A stretch of 64,000 bases of DNA from Ursus arctos (GCF_023065955.2 NW_026622997.1:11766001-11830000); one strand, 5' to 3'. Numbered from the stretch's first letter, positions 46,346 through 58,445 are shown. Translations and numbers: made by a program. Notes: generated by a model from the letters alone, not told the origin.

Positions 46346-46635
46346 GCACGAGAGTAAAGGAGAAACATGGGAGGGAAGGAACTGTGCTCTTCCTAGACAC
46401 AATTCTCCCGGTACCGAAGGTCTCTGATAGGGAGATTCAAATCCTCTAGTCCACATAGAAGTGGAATGTATCAGTGCAGTGGTTGTGCTATGAAATCATG
46501 GAGATTCTCTTCTTGGAACATCTTCATTGACCTTGGCCCCATTTATTATAAGGACCCCCAAGAGTACACCAGTGTCACTGAATTTTTCACCATATCGTGC
46601 TCACTGGAATTTCTTTAAAAATACATTCTAATTAA

Positions 46636-46791
46636 GGGGCACCTAGGCAGGTTAGTCAGTTAAGCATCTGACTCTTGATTTCAGCTCAGGTCATGATCTC
46701 AGGGTTGTGAGATCGAGCCCTGCATTGGGCTCTGTGCTCAGAGCAGGCTCTGCTTGGGATTATCTCTCTCCCTCTCCCCCTGCCACTCCAA

Positions 46792-46826
<35 letters not shown>

Positions 46827-46834
46827 AATCTTTA
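46636..46834 (+). mobile_element. Can-SINE with expanded AAAT tail
   Basis: Head 'ggggcacctaggcaggttag'; tail is a run of about ten AAAT units followed by a short (TA)n microsatellite at 46838-46852. Confidence 0.92.
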
Positions 46835-46852
46835 AATATATATATATATATA

Positions 46853-47131
46853 TTCTAATTGTTCTTCATGTAAGCTTGGCCTTGCTAAATACAAGAGGAT
46901 CTGTGTTAAGTTTCACAACTTACCCCTGAGGTACAATCATGAATTCATACTGACTCCCAGAGTCCTTTGTAAATATTTCAGGGTGGACCTGCTAGCTTTG
47001 AATTACATATGTCACTTGCTCATAACCCAGAGTTGTGTTTCTATAGGCAAATGTCACTATCTTTCAAAGATAAATATAATGTACAAAATATTTACATTTT
47101 TACAATAACACAGTCCTATAATTGTTTTTTT
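46853..47131. other. Intergenic, nothing recognised
   Basis: AT-rich sequence without exon or clear repeat. Confidence 0.4.
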
Positions 47132-47135
47132 TTAA

Positions 47136-47325
47136 AGATTTTATTTATTTATTTGACAGAGAGACAGGCAGCCAGTGAGAGAGGGAACACAAGCAGGGGG
47201 AGTGGGAGAGGAAGAAGCAGGCTCCCAGTGGAGCAGGGAGCCTGATGTGGGGCTTGATCCCAGAACCCTGGGATCAGGCCCTAGGCCAAAGGCAGACACT
47301 TAACGACTGAGCCACCCAGGCACCC
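47136..47325 (-). mobile_element. Can-SINE
   Basis: Reverse-strand; flanks 'cagtcctataattgtt' and 'cagtcctgtaattgtt' are a target-site duplication. Confidence 0.95.
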
Positions 47326-47516
47326 CAGTCCTGTAATTGTTCTTAACATAATGTGACTATAAACTCTGTTCTCACAACAGCTATATGGAGGAGCTGGGTC
47401 TTGAATCTAAATCTTAATGATTCCATGGTGTGTGCTCTTTTTCCTGTAGCCTGCTGTGTTCCGTGTGCTGTGGTTTAGAGAAGAGTGTGCTGAATACCAT
47501 TAGAAAGTCTCAGGTA

Positions 47517-47722
47517 GGGGCACCTGGGTGGCTTAGTCGGTTAGGAGTCTGCCTTCGGCTCAAGTCATGATCCTGGGGTCCTGGGATCAAGCCCTGTGTT
47601 GGGCTCCCTGCTCAGCTGGAAGCCTGCTTCTCCCTGTCCCTCTGCCTCTGCTGCTCCCCCTGCTTGTGCTCTCTTGCGCTCTGTCAAATAAATAAATAAA
47701 AATCTTAAAAAAAAAAAAAAAG
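47517..47722 (+). mobile_element. Can-SINE
   Basis: Full-length; flanks 'aaagtctcaggta' and 'aaagtctcagata'. Confidence 0.95.
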
Positions 47723-47741
47723 TCTCAGATAAAATAGAGGA

Positions 47742-47856
47742 GGGTTGCCTGGCTGGCTCAGTCGGTGGAGCCTGTGACTCTTGATCTTGGGGTTATGAGT
47801 TTGAGCCCCACGTTGGGTGTAGAGATTACTTAAAAATAAAATCTTTAAATAAACAA
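47742..47856 (+). mobile_element. Can-SINE, short tRNA-head form
   Basis: 'ggttgcctggctggctcagt' to 'gtgtagagattacttaaaaa'; lies 20 bp past the previous SINE. Confidence 0.88.
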
Positions 47857-47884
47857 CCAAACAAGTAAATAAATACACTTTATT

Positions 47885-48080
47885 GCTTTCAGATAGGATG
47901 AGGGTGACATTTAAATTAGGCCTTGAAGGATATAAATGTGTTAAATATGAGGAACTGGTTGGTGGAGGTGGAGAAGGGAGGAAGTTTAATTAGGGCAGGG
48001 AAGGGCATTCCCGGGAAAGGTAACAAGATGGCCAAAGGCATACAAGTAGTGTGGGGCCAGAGCATGTAAAGCAATAGATG
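47885..48080 (+). repeat. Unclassified mid-age interspersed repeat, copy 1
   Basis: 'ggccttgaaggatataaatg', 'gggcagggaagggcattccc', 'caaaggcatacaagtagtgt'. The same phrase order recurs at 51790-52210, 61370-61680 and 62880-64000, and related sequence at about 33.9-34.4 kb. I could not assign a family name. Confidence 0.5.
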
Positions 48081-48940
48081 TGGGACTACAAAGAAAGAAT
48101 TTAAACCAGCCCTTAAAATATAATTCAATAAATTATGACACACACACACACATATATAAACTCCATGAAATATTATACAGCCTTTAAAAATGAGGGGCAT
48201 ATTGAGACTGGCAGTATGGAAAAATATTCATCAGAAACACTATGAGTCGAGATGCCTGGTTGGTTAAGATCATACGTGAAAGTGCTTTGTAAACTGTCAG
48301 TCCTTTCTCAGAAGGTATAATGGGGCGTGAAAAGAGAGCAACCACGATAGCGTTAGAGGAGAAGAGGACTGCAGGCAGGATATTTTTGGGTGAGAGCAAG
48401 AATTCCGTGACAAGTTAAAAACTAAAGGTGGGAGAGAATCAAAACAATTGATGGGGCAAGTCCTCAAGAAGATGCAATGGGTCAGAATCACGGGAACGAG
48501 GAACTAGAAGGAAGAACAAAGTGGAGATAAAAACAGAAATCGTGAGGCAGAGAGGAAATTGTACCTCCTTGTCATATCCTGTGGTGAGAGCCAAAGCTCT
48601 GCTCTGTGAAGGCAGAGGCTGTGCCTGTTTCAAACCTTCGCCTCTCCCCTTGAGCCTCCCACTGCAGGAAGAGAGTGAAGCTTTCAGCCATGACCTCGCA
48701 CTTACCGCGGCACAGCCCCTGGCTGCCCTGAGCATGCCTGTCCTGATTTCCTTTCATCCAGGCACAGCGGAAGAGGTGCCCCTGTTCCTATGAGGTGCTG
48801 GGGAATCGAGGCTCTCTTTCCTCCCCTGAGACCTTGACTCACCAATTAACCCTGCTCTCCCCCTGGCCACTGGATCCTTCTCAGCATATATATAATATCT
48901 CCTGGATGTTTCACGGCACCTCACACTCATGCTGTCTTTC
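48081..48940. other. Intergenic, nothing recognised
   Basis: A short (CA)n at about 48141 and otherwise non-repetitive sequence; open frames here on both strands overlap each other and lack features. Confidence 0.4.
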
Positions 48941-48949
48941 CCTGCACAC

Positions 48950-49740
48950 CAGCTGTCCCTCTTGTGTTCTCTACTTCAGTAAGGACGACACACCCAGAAC
49001 CCTGGTAGGCTTCCCAGCCTCCTCTGTCTTCACCCCCGCAGCTAACCAATTACCAAATCCTTTTCACTTTACCTTTGACATCACGGGGCATCCCTATCTT
49101 CCTCTTTACTCTCACTGCCCCGATTTGAGTTTCTGGTATCAGTTTTCCTTGCCTGGAGCGCTGTGGCCAGATCTCAACAGGTGCTCATGATTCCGACATT
49201 ACCCATCATCAGCCCCTACCCTTCACACCACTTTTAGGGTGAGCTTTCGAAATGCATTGCTGACCACGTCATGCCTCTACTTTAAATCTTTCAGAGCTTC
49301 TCATGAGGATAAGGTTCACATTTTTTGGCAAGGCATACAATGCTATTCACGATCACCTTCGTCTCCTGCCATCTGAAGAACGTGGGTTTTAGACACGACT
49401 TGTAGTTCAGGGCATGTAACCCAGTGCCCGTCAGGCCTCCGCATGTTGAGTGTGCTGTTGCTTTCCCCTTCCATCTGTCCAGGGAATATCCATTCAGCGA
49501 TAGATTTGGCTCAAGTGTCACCCTCTCTGGCTGAAATCTCCCTGAACCTCCCGCACATAATCCTGGGCCATTTCATCCATGCTTCCAGAGCACCGGGGAC
49601 AGGTACGCTGGCATCCCACTCTAGACCAGAGTCTATCCCCTTGATGATCTTTGCCTGATTTTACATTGTGTCCTTGGCATCTAACACTGAGGCTGTCACA
49701 TAGTTTACTGAAAGTCACTAAATGTTTATTGAAAGAAGCC
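48950..49740 (+). repeat. L2 remnant
   Basis: 'tcaagtgtcaccctctctgg', 'gctgaaatctccctgaacct', 'tcactaaatgtttattgaaa' follow the L2 3'-region order in the plus direction. Confidence 0.6.
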
Positions 49741-50236
49741 CAGGCTTAGACTCTGTGTCCTTGAGTCATGTACCTAAGGAGGCACATTCATTTTGAGACA
49801 ACCTGCAGGTAAAAGATCATAAATGTCTAATAATATACATGCTGAATGTAGCGCTTATACACACGCTCCTGTTTGCAGACGACCTGTCTTAATTCCTTTC
49901 CAACTGCTTCATCACCTCCCCGTGTGGATTCCAGAACTGCATTAGCCATCTTTACCTTAATATTTGCCCTTCTCCTACGATATTTTAATTATCCTTAGAG
50001 GATCCCCTAAAACTGTTAATAATAATGTGTCTTTTTAAAATTTGAATCACTTCCAAAACTTTCAATTAATTTTCTAAAACACAGCACTGTCACAGCTGCG
50101 ACAGGCTGTGCATTTCTCATTTGTCTTAAATGGTATTGCAACTTGCTGAATTTGCGAAGTTAAATTTTGTCTCAAAATTCACGTAAGATTTGTCTTACAG
50201 AATTCCTCGGCAAAAATAACAGTAATAATAATAGTT

Positions 50237-50246
50237 TTTATTTATT
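50237..50246 (-). promoter_or_regulatory. CAGE1: Candidate CAGE1 poly(A) signals
   Basis: Two overlapping AATAAA hexamers on the minus strand (GAATAAATAAAAA), the first seen downstream of the CAGE1 stop at 50980; they would give a 3' UTR of about 750 nt. Confidence 0.5.
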
Positions 50247-50305
50247 CAGCACTTCCTTCAAGGCCAGATATATATATTCTCTGCATATTTTCCTCTTGTA
50301 CTTAC

Positions 50306-50381
50306 CTGAGTAATTTAAGTGAGCTAAAATCATTTCTTCCCTTCCAGTAGTTGATTCAAAAGCTACCTCTCTATCCTGGCT
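50306..50381 (-). other. CAGE1: Exon-like segment D, possible alternative CAGE1 3' exon
   Basis: 76 nt open in the phase left by segment C: acceptor TAAATCCCAG, residues SQDREVAFESTTGREEMILA then HLNYS, donor CAG|GTAAGT. If not spliced, the frame reads on to a TAA overlapping the AATAAA signals. It could equally be part of the 3' UTR of the main transcript. Confidence 0.3.
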
Positions 50382-50551
50382 CTGGGATTTATCAAAAAGA
50401 GTATATGCATGTATGCACATTTGTTTTTCTGATACATCTCACAAAATCAGTTGTCACTGGTTCCTTTGTTTAAATTCAGAACTAATTCCTCAAAACTGTG
50501 TTAAAGTAGAAATTATGAGGGTTACATCTCAGCCCAGTTGTCTCCGTTCAC

Positions 50552-50623
50552 CTGGGTTTTAATTCCAAAGGATTTCAGAATTAGTGTCTTAAAATTTGGT
50601 TGGTAGTAGGAAGAGCCTGTCCG
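50552..50623 (-). other. CAGE1: Exon-like segment C, possible alternative CAGE1 3' exon
   Basis: 72 nt, the only one of three frames open: acceptor TTTTTCTCTCTAAG, 24 codons (RTGSSYYQPNFKTLILKSFG then IKTQ), donor CAG|GTGAAC. Phase 0 on both sides, so it would join exon 52397-52433 in frame if the terminal exon were skipped. Lies within the predicted 3' UTR. Confidence 0.35.
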
Positions 50624-50979
50624 CTTAGAGAGAAAAAGGATATCCTGCAGGGGGAAACAAAAAGTTGAAATGGGATACATTACTATTTTTATGTGTCATT
50701 AAAGGCTTGATAATATGGAAGTGGTATTCTGTGTGAATGAAAACAGACATTTGGAAAAGAAGCCACTGTATTCCTCTGTTTATGCTAAATTAGAATATGT
50801 TTCATTGTTCATGGGAATAAATTAGAAGAAAAAGAATCACATTTTTGGAATGTAAATTTCATCATTTATATAGATTTTAATGTATCATTTGTATGAATGA
50901 CCTGGGTACTATACTTAAGTAATGACTCTGCTCCTGGATCGGTTGACAAAAATGAATAATGTTTAATCTTCAGTCCTGT

Positions 50980-51021
50980 TTAATCTAAATAATTTCTATT
51001 TCCTTCTAAAACATCTGGCAT
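50980..51021 (-). CDS. CAGE1: CAGE1 terminal coding exon
   Basis: Acceptor CCTTTCATTTTTAG, then 13 codons (MPDVLEGNRNYLD) and TAA. 3' UTR follows, perhaps to about 50220. Confidence 0.75.
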   Translation of the reverse strand: MPDVLEGNRNYLD

Positions 51022-54000
51022 CTAAAAATGAAAGGAAAAAATGTATCTTTAATTTTTAGGAAACGTAGGCATTCAGTGACAGAGCAACTGATTCTTGATT
51101 CCCTATGGAATTCTTGATTACATATACAATTCTTATCCCATAAACAGCTAATTCTTAAATACACATGGAAAAGGGGTACAACCTATAGATAGAGGAATTT
51201 CGCAGATAATACCAATACAATAGTTTAATAAATATTTTGTTTGTTTCAACCTTTTTTCCCATTAAGGAACATAACAAGGAAAAAGGGTGTTTGAGTTTCA
51301 TCTTTCTTGGTTTGGTTGCCGGCTGGCAGAATGAAGAAAAAGGAACAGAAGCAAGAATCTAAGTAATTCATGAAGTGACTTATCATAACAGCATAGTATT
51401 AAGGTATTCTCATAACTCAACTATAAGAACAGCTGGGGTTCAGCGGGGCATATAGAGACATACCCTTTGATTGTACTCCTCTTCCACTAAGCTATGCCAC
51501 ATATAAGCCATGGGTTTTCATGAATACATACCCTTGGCCCAGACTGGGATAAGGGCAACAGTGGCTGTATCTTCTATTGAGAATTATTCCAGCACGGGTA
51601 GCATTGGTCCTGGGTCCTGAGTCTGCCTAACACTGCCTCCTATTTCATACCTATTATGGGATAGGTGCTTGGGAATACCAAAATAAATATGAGACAATCC
51701 CTGTGTTAAAAGGGTTCTAGTCAAGCTGGGACTTGAGCTGGCAGGTAAATTTGTGAGGTGGGAACTAAAGTAAGGGAACACAAGGAATCGAGAGAGAGCA
51801 TTCCTGGCAGGGGAATATGTATGGGCAATAACAGGAAGGCATAAAAATAACATAGCATGTTTGGAAAGTGGCAAGTGGTTAGATATGGTTGGGTGTATGA
51901 TGACAAGGAGGAAGCAGTGAAGGAGAAGAGTGGGTAGGAAGGTGAGGGCCAGGTCATAGAGGACCTTACATGTTGTGTTGGGGAGCTCCATCTGATCCAG
52001 AACGCAGCGGGGAACCACTGAAGCGTTTTATGTAGAGAAGGGGCATCATCCTATTTGCTTCTGAAAGATCATGGTCTACTCGGTGGAGAATGGAAGGAAG
52101 GGGCACCAAGCTAGAGGCAGAAGCACCAAGTAGAAGACCGTCATAGGCCAGGTAAGAAATGACGAAGACCTGACATTAAGCAGTGGCTGTAGAGATGAAG
52201 TGAAGATACCGATAAAAGGAAAATTTCAGAGGGAGCGCTTCCCAATTACAGGGTGAATGATGATCAGAGGCCGAAGAAGCCTCATCTGAGGACAGAAAGG
52301 AAAGCTAAGCTGAACATTCCTGAAATTTAATCTTGTGCTACTGTTGAATTACATGAAGATATAACATTCTTTGTAACGATCATCAATATGACCTACCATG
52401 GTCAAGGAATTTGGATGATTTTCTAATCTGGGCCTGTAGGAGAGAGAAAGAGAATGAGGTAAAAAACCAGGGTGGTGGCAGTGGTGGCGAGGAGGGCTAA
52501 AACAGTGAACCTAGTGAACAAGGACGCCATTATTTGATAAATTCTTGCCCCCACTTTCAAGGGGAAATTGCTGCTTAGGATAGAACCATCAGACCCTAAG
52601 AGTTTAAGCTTTTCAGTGTGTGTGATATATGGATCAGTCTCACTGCAATTGAATAAACATATTGAGCCACTGTCTTGCTATGTTTTAACATTCTCATGGG
52701 TTTCTTTAGGATAAGATTCTGGCTCCTTGAAAGTGATAAAGAACTAGAGGCAAAAAAAAAAAAAAATCTGAAACTACTAATGTGCTGTGCTCACTTTTGT
52801 CTCCTTATTTCCCGGTCTTCCACTCCTGAAGACAACCAGCACCAGGAGCACCGTAATTCTGAGACAGTGCAGAGGTAGTCTAAAGCACGTTCCCATTGCT
52901 GAATTTACTAAGGCCCATGGGAAGCTTCAAGGATGGTGGCTGAAGGATCCTGTAAGTCATGGGTTTTCTAGGAAACAGCCTTGATGAGTTGGAAAGGGTC
53001 TTGTGAGCTCTTCTGCTCCAGCTCACCCCCTGGCTTCAAGGCCAGTCTTAATCTATACAAATGGGCCTCAAATCCACCATATAATCGGCTCAGTATAAGT
53101 AAACAACTACCTGAACTAGTGAAATATGTGAACTTATATGCTAGTTTTCTTATTTTAAAATGATTCTGGGAAAAAAATATTCCACAGTTTCTCTCAGTAA
53201 CACAGAGAAGATTCATACTCAGGTTAAACCAGCAGTTACTGAACATCCATAATATGCCAGGCATCAGATCATATTCTTTCATATTAGGAGAAAACTCCTC
53301 ATAGTTAACCTATTGTTTTGCAAATACTAGTATAAATCTGCCAAGGGATTTTAATTTTTAAAACATAGTTGTATTGCAAATGGTCTGCTGAACATTCATG
53401 ACTCACGACATAGTCAAAATGCAACTTTAATGTCTGCCGCCCATTTCTGCTCCAGGGAGCTTTTCCTCTGCCATTGGCTGAATATGCAGCAGGCCCAGTG
53501 AGGGTTTTTGCTTACTCTAAAATAAGGTCAGTCCTCACCGTGAGGCATGCACACAATCTCAATTCGGTAAGCAGAATGTCCAGTCTTAAATATTAATCCT
53601 TTACTTGTCATTCGAAAGTAGGGTTTGTCATCCCCCTCTCTAAGCTAAGCCTTGTAGTTGGTGGATAGCACCTGCCACTGGAGGTCAATTTCTGCTCTCT
53701 CTTCATTCTCCACCTTCTCCATTTGCAGAAGGAGGGAGAAGAAGTACGGTGATAGGACATTTTTATTTGGCTTGGTGGCTTCAGAGTCTCTGGGTATGGA
53801 ATGTAGCTAAGCTGATTCTTTCTCTGCAGAGCTTGCCACAGCGAGGGACCTCTGTCCTACAGTTGCCCTTGACCGAGGCTGATGCATCTCTCTTCGGGTG
53901 CTCACTTGATACTCCTTCATCAGCCCCTAAGAATCTGGCATTCCCTTCCAGCCTGTTGCTGCTGGTGTCCATCCAGGCAGCTTTGGGCAGAGCCCAAGAT

Positions 54001-54968
54001 AACTCAACCCCCTCCTGCTTGGTTCTTAACAAACTATCACACACATCTTTTGTCCTGGTGACAAGCTCAGAGAGAACCGGCCACCCCAATGCAGCCCCTC
54101 TGTGGGGCTGCCACAGCTTGCTTTAGTGTTCTCAGGGATGGTGCATCACTGATCCTCTGTTTCCCAACTTTTAGGCAATGCAGATCAAAGCTCTCCAGGC
54201 GATCTTCTGGAAACCCCCTCGCCAGGCTTTAGATAAAAGAGGTGAATTATTTGGGGGCAATGGGAGTCCACAACATGATGGATTCAAAGAAATTTCTTCT
54301 CCAGTCTTCCCTACTCTCCACACTTTTTATATATTGGATCTGGCCAAGAGATACGAGTCATCAAACAGGTTCCTTGACATTTCCTTCAGAAACTCTGCAT
54401 GGGGGGAAACTCACTCTCACTTTTAAGGACTGGCGACGGTTTTATTAACACCTCAGGGACTAGGCCTGGAAGAATCCCATTTTAACATCCTACTATGGTC
54501 TTAATCAACCCCATAGAGTTTGTGCATATACCTTGTAGCATGCATCAAATCTACAGAAATAACAGATTATACGTTTAACATTGGTGTCAGAAAATCTGGT
54601 CATAAAGTACGTATGTAAGCTGTTTTGCTGTAGACACAGTCGTAGGTCATAATCTTTATAGTATCTTCCTTAGGGGTGATTGTAAGTTCCACGAGGGCAG
54701 GTATTCTGGTTTTCCAACTCAAGTTCTACAAAAAACATTTATCAAGCAACTATTTATGCTAGGCAAAATACCCAACACCTACATATAGTTTATCTTAAAT
54801 TAAGAGAAGGAAAAAAGGTTTTTTGATGTATTATTTATATACTTATGTTTTAAAGCTAAAGACATTATTATTTAGAAAAAAAAAAAGAGAAAAACTCACC
54901 TTGGTTTTCTCACTCTCTCTCTGGGCCTCCTAATTAAATCTTCCAAATGTTTATTTCTCTCTTCTAAA
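50980..54968 (-). CDS. CAGE1: CAGE1 (cancer antigen 1), 3'-terminal coding exons, partial gene
   Basis: Join, in transcript order: 54968-54900, 52433-52397, 51021-50980; upstream exons lie beyond the window. They encode the end of a coiled coil ('LEERNKHLEDLI' then basic 'RRPRERVRKPR'), then 'PRLENHPNSLTM' and 'MPDVLEGNRNYLD' followed by TAA at 50982-50980. The segments match, in order, the human C terminus as I recall it (LEERNKHLEDL, LENHPKSM, NRNDLD). CAGE1 is a cancer/testis-type coiled-coil protein of poorly known biochemical role, expressed mainly in testis. Splice sites: TTCAG/AAG|GTGAGT, CTACAG/ATG|GTAGGT, TTTTTAG. The terminal-exon identity rests on remembered homology; an alignment would settle it. 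Confidence 0.8.
51022..52396 (-). other. CAGE1: CAGE1 last intron
   Basis: About 1.4 kb. 51790-52210 is a plus-strand copy of the unclassified mid-age repeat. The open frame at 51584-52018 on the minus strand runs antisense through that repeat and is not a gene. Confidence 0.65.
52397..52433 (-). CDS. CAGE1: CAGE1 penultimate coding exon
   Basis: 37-nt microexon-like exon: acceptor TCTCTCCTACAG, one base completing Arg, then PRLENHPNSLTM, donor ATG|GTAGGT. Confidence 0.78.
52434..54899 (-). other. CAGE1: CAGE1 intron
   Basis: About 2.5 kb with no clear young repeat. Open frames at 52968-53282 and 53749-54126 have no recognised domain. Confidence 0.65.
54900..54968 (-). CDS. CAGE1: CAGE1 coiled-coil-end exon
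   Basis: 69 nt: acceptor TTCTCCCTTCAG, one base finishing a codon, 22 codons (LEERNKHLEDLIRRPRERVR then KP) and two bases of Arg, donor AAG|GTGAGT. The heptad-like start and basic end fit the tail of a long coiled coil. Confidence 0.82.
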
Positions 54969-55539
54969 CTGAAGGGAGAAACAATTGAGTTTTATGACTA
55001 AAATTGACTTTTCTAAACTATATTTTGTTGGACTCACTGGAGGATTTGAAAAGATGAATATAAATGGCAAATCTAGCTTTTTGGCAAAGTCTTTCATCCA
55101 TCTACCTCACTGTACGACAATTTGGGATTCTTTCCTAGCAACTCCAATAATTTAATCAGTTTCTCCCTTTAGGGGTTCCAGTAGTGAGGAGGGAAAGTAG
55201 GCAGTAGTAAAAATAAAGTGACAGTTCGATGTCCTATTCATTGACACAGATAGTACGTAGAGAACTGATCCCTGGTTCCCTGATTCCCCACAAGGAAACC
55301 CAATGTAATCCTAGGGGCTAACATGTTAAAAACACAGCCCCTGAACCGTGAACTGCTTTAACATGGGGAAATGTGTAACGGTGTCATAAGAAGGATCACA
55401 GCACTCAGGTGCCCGTTAGAGATTTACTTATGTTTTCTTCTATGGCTCCTCGCGAGAGAGATACCGGCAGGTTCCCTTCTTGCCTCTAGGAGGGCAAATT
55501 CAATTAAAATGGTCTCTTCCCAAACTCGCTTTCCCATCC

Positions 55540-56035
55540 AGGGACAGTTTATTACTTTCCTGAGGCTGCTGTAACAAATTGCTACCACCTTGGTGGCTTG
55601 GAACAACACACATTTATTTGGGAGGTTAGAAGTCTGAAATCAGATGCACTGGGCTAAAATCGAGGTGTCAGCAAAGATGTACTCCCTCCAGAGGCTCAGA
55701 AGAAGTATTCTTTGCCTTGCCTTTCCCATTCTGTCTGGCTGCAGTCCTAATTCCTTGCTTCCTGGCTCGTCAGCACATTGCCTTTTCTGCCTGCTTCTTG
55801 CCTGATCACAGTGCCTTCTTCTGTCATCAAATTTCTCTCTGCCTCCCTCTTATAACAACAATTGTGACTGCATTTAGGGCTCCCCTGAATAAACCAGGCT
55901 AATCTTGCCATCTCGAGATCCTTAATTTAATCACATCTGCAAAGTCTCTTTTGCCAGATAAGGGCACATTCACAAGTTCCAGAGAATCAGATTCGGGTAT
56001 CTTTAGGAAACCATTACTCAGCCTACCACGGAGAT
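55540..56035. repeat. Old interspersed repeat, family uncertain
   Basis: 'tttcctgaggctgctgtaac', 'ggtggcttggaacaacacac', 'aatcacatctgcaaagtctc' are phrases of a common mammalian repeat, perhaps LTR-derived. Confidence 0.55.
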
Positions 56036-56159
56036 AGGAAATTCTCTTGCAGGAGTCATAACCTCAAATGCAAATGTCTATGGAAGAGTCAGGCAAGTAT
56101 GTGAAATGAGTGAAGCCAGCTAAGGAGGGATTGGGGGCAAACCAGAGAGCATATACCCC

Positions 56160-56560
56160 TGTTGTAGAGGCCTCCTTTAGACAACAGGCTTGAGCAATGG
56201 AAACTTGATCAAGGCAAAAGGGCCCAAGGCGACCCCGACCCCCGAACTGAAGAGAGGCCCATCAGGCAACCCACCTCGAAATATCCATAAGCCCTAGCTG
56301 ACCAACGGGTTACTTACAACCAGGCAAATTTACCCAAAAAGGGAAAATTCCAAATGTCCCACACCTCACCTTTCCCCTTTAAGTACAGCCCCCACCCACT
56401 GCCTCATGGCAGATAGGCTCTGCTTTGCTGTCCTGCCCACTGCTCCTCTGCAGTGTATTCAGTTGAATGTATTGAATAAATGTCTGTCTCCTTTGTTCTC
56501 CCTCCAGTGAATTCTTTCACTGCCTGAGAGCCCCAGCTTCTGCCGGATCAGGTCACCCCA
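56160..56560 (+). mobile_element. Endogenous retrovirus LTR (class I-like)
   Basis: Starts TGTTGTAGAGG, has AATAAA near 56475 and ends near CACCCCA. The next bases 'tttgggggctc' resemble the start of a proline-tRNA primer-binding site, suggesting the 5' LTR of a provirus whose interior is lost. Edges estimated. Confidence 0.55.
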
Positions 56561-56899
56561 CGTTTGGGGGCTCCCGTCTGATGGGGAGAGATACTACACC
56601 TATTCCCTGCCTAAAGGACAAAGTTGCTACCTGGCTCTTGCCTAATGTTGTCGTGTGGGAATGTTGCAGCTATGATGTCAGATCTTACTTTTAAAGAGGA
56701 GACGGAAATCTAAATTTTTACAGGAAATCTTCTTTTTTAAATATTGGCAGTATTTCAAAAATATCATATGGATGAAACAAAACACATCTGCCTCAGGATA
56801 AGACTTGTTGGGTGTCATTTTGAAACCTCTGCATTATTGATCAGAGATATCAGGCTTTTGTTTTCAAAGGTTAAAGAGGAGACGTTGTCCAATCCAGGA

Positions 56900-58055
56900 G
56901 GAGATGACAATATTAAATAGGCCCTCTGTTTCCAAACAGCTTGAATCAATCATTTTGTCCTTCTTTCTCAGTTCTTTTGACCATTCTGCAGTCCTTTGAA
57001 TTTCCATATGAATTTCAGAATCAGCCTGTCAATTTCTATTTTGAAAGCCTGCTGAAATTTTCACTGAGATTACATTGAATCTATAGATCAGCTTGAGGAG
57101 AAATGAAGTCTTAAGAATATCGAGTCTGAAAAGCCATCTCTCCATTTATCTCAGTCTTCTTTATTCTCTCTCTACAGTGTTTTATACTTTTCAGTGTACA
57201 GTCTTTCACATTTTTGGTCAAATTTATCCCAATGTAACTCATATTTTCAGTGCTCTTAGAAATGTTTTTCTAAATCAGAAATACAACTGATTTTTACATA
57301 TTGATCTTGTGTCCTGCAACTTTGTTCATCTCTTATTAGTTCTACTAGCTTGTTGTAGATTTCAGTCAGATTTTGTACAACGATAATGACGTCATTTAAA
57401 AAAGAAATTCATTTTTGCTTGTTCATCTTCAACATTAATCTTTTATTTCTTTCTGATTGCACTGGGCAGAACTTCTAGCACAATGTGGACAGAAGTCAGA
57501 TTTCTGATCTTGAAAAAGTATTCAGTCTCTCATTATTAAGTATGATTTTAACAGTATTTTTTCTATGGATGCTCTTCATCATGTTGAATGAGTTCCCTTC
57601 TAGTTTGTTTGGAGTTTGTATCAGGAATGGCTTTTGTGAAACGTATTTTTCTATCTGACGATTACATGCTTTTTCCTTTTTAATTTTTAATATGTTGTCT
57701 TATGTTAATAGGATTACTTTACATAGAGCTGAGTCTCCCCTTTTTCTGCCCATATAAGGGAGCATTCACAGGTTCAGGGATTAGGAAGTGGATATTTTGT
57801 AGGGAGACATTTTTTCTATCTGCCATAATTATTGTTCTGCCATTTACTTTTACCTCCTTTTTCTCATGCCAACCTTTTTTCACTAAAAAAGAAAAAAAGT
57901 CAAAGAAATACAATGGAATTGTGACTATAAATACAGCAGTATCAATGCTTTTTAAATATGTTATATATTTAAATGTGGCTATTTTGTTAGGGTTACAAGT
58001 TTTAAAGGTAAACGATTGTTCACTTTTTTCTCTGATCAAGGTATTATAAACCATG
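56900..58055 (-). mobile_element. L1M ORF2 remnant
   Basis: Antisense reverse-transcriptase-region text ('acattgaatctatagatcag', 'cctgcaactttgttcatctc', 'cactgggcagaacttctagc') with many breaks; no open frame. Confidence 0.75.
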
Positions 58056-58069
58056 GATTTTTTAAAAAG

Positions 58070-58236
58070 ATTTTATTTATTTATTTATTGGGGCAGAGGG
58101 GCGTTAGGGGAGGGAGAGAGAGAATCTCAAGCAGACGCTATGCTGAGCGCTGAGCCTGATGCAGGGCTTGATATCATGACCCCGAGATCATGACCTGAGC
58201 CGAAACATTTAACTGACTGAGCTACCCAGGTGCCCC
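58070..58236 (-). mobile_element. Can-SINE (first of a pair)
   Basis: Reverse-strand copy flanked by 'accatggatttttt' and 'gccatggatttttt'. Confidence 0.9.
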
Positions 58237-58255
58237 AAGCCATGGATTTTTTTTT

Positions 58256-58445
58256 TTAAGATTTTATTTATTTATTTGAGAGAGAATGAGTGAGAGAGAG
58301 AGCACACAAGCAGGGGCAGAGGGAGAGGGAGAAGCAGACTCCCCGCTGAGCAGGGAACCTGATGCGGGGCTCAATCCCAGGACCCTGGGATCATGACCTG
58401 AGCCGAAGGCAGACGCTTAACCTACTGAACCACCCAGGTGCCCCC
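58256..58445 (-). mobile_element. Can-SINE (second of a pair)
   Basis: Reverse-strand copy flanked by 'caagccatggattttt' on both sides; the left flank is also the right flank of the previous SINE. Confidence 0.93.

Noticed and set aside
51584..52018. 144-codon open frame on the minus strand.
   Set aside because: It runs antisense through the unclassified interspersed repeat seen elsewhere in the window and lies in a CAGE1 intron.
53749..54126. 125-codon plus-strand open frame in a CAGE1 intron.
   Set aside because: No recognised domain; the overlapping minus-strand frame is equally long; no promoter or splice evidence.
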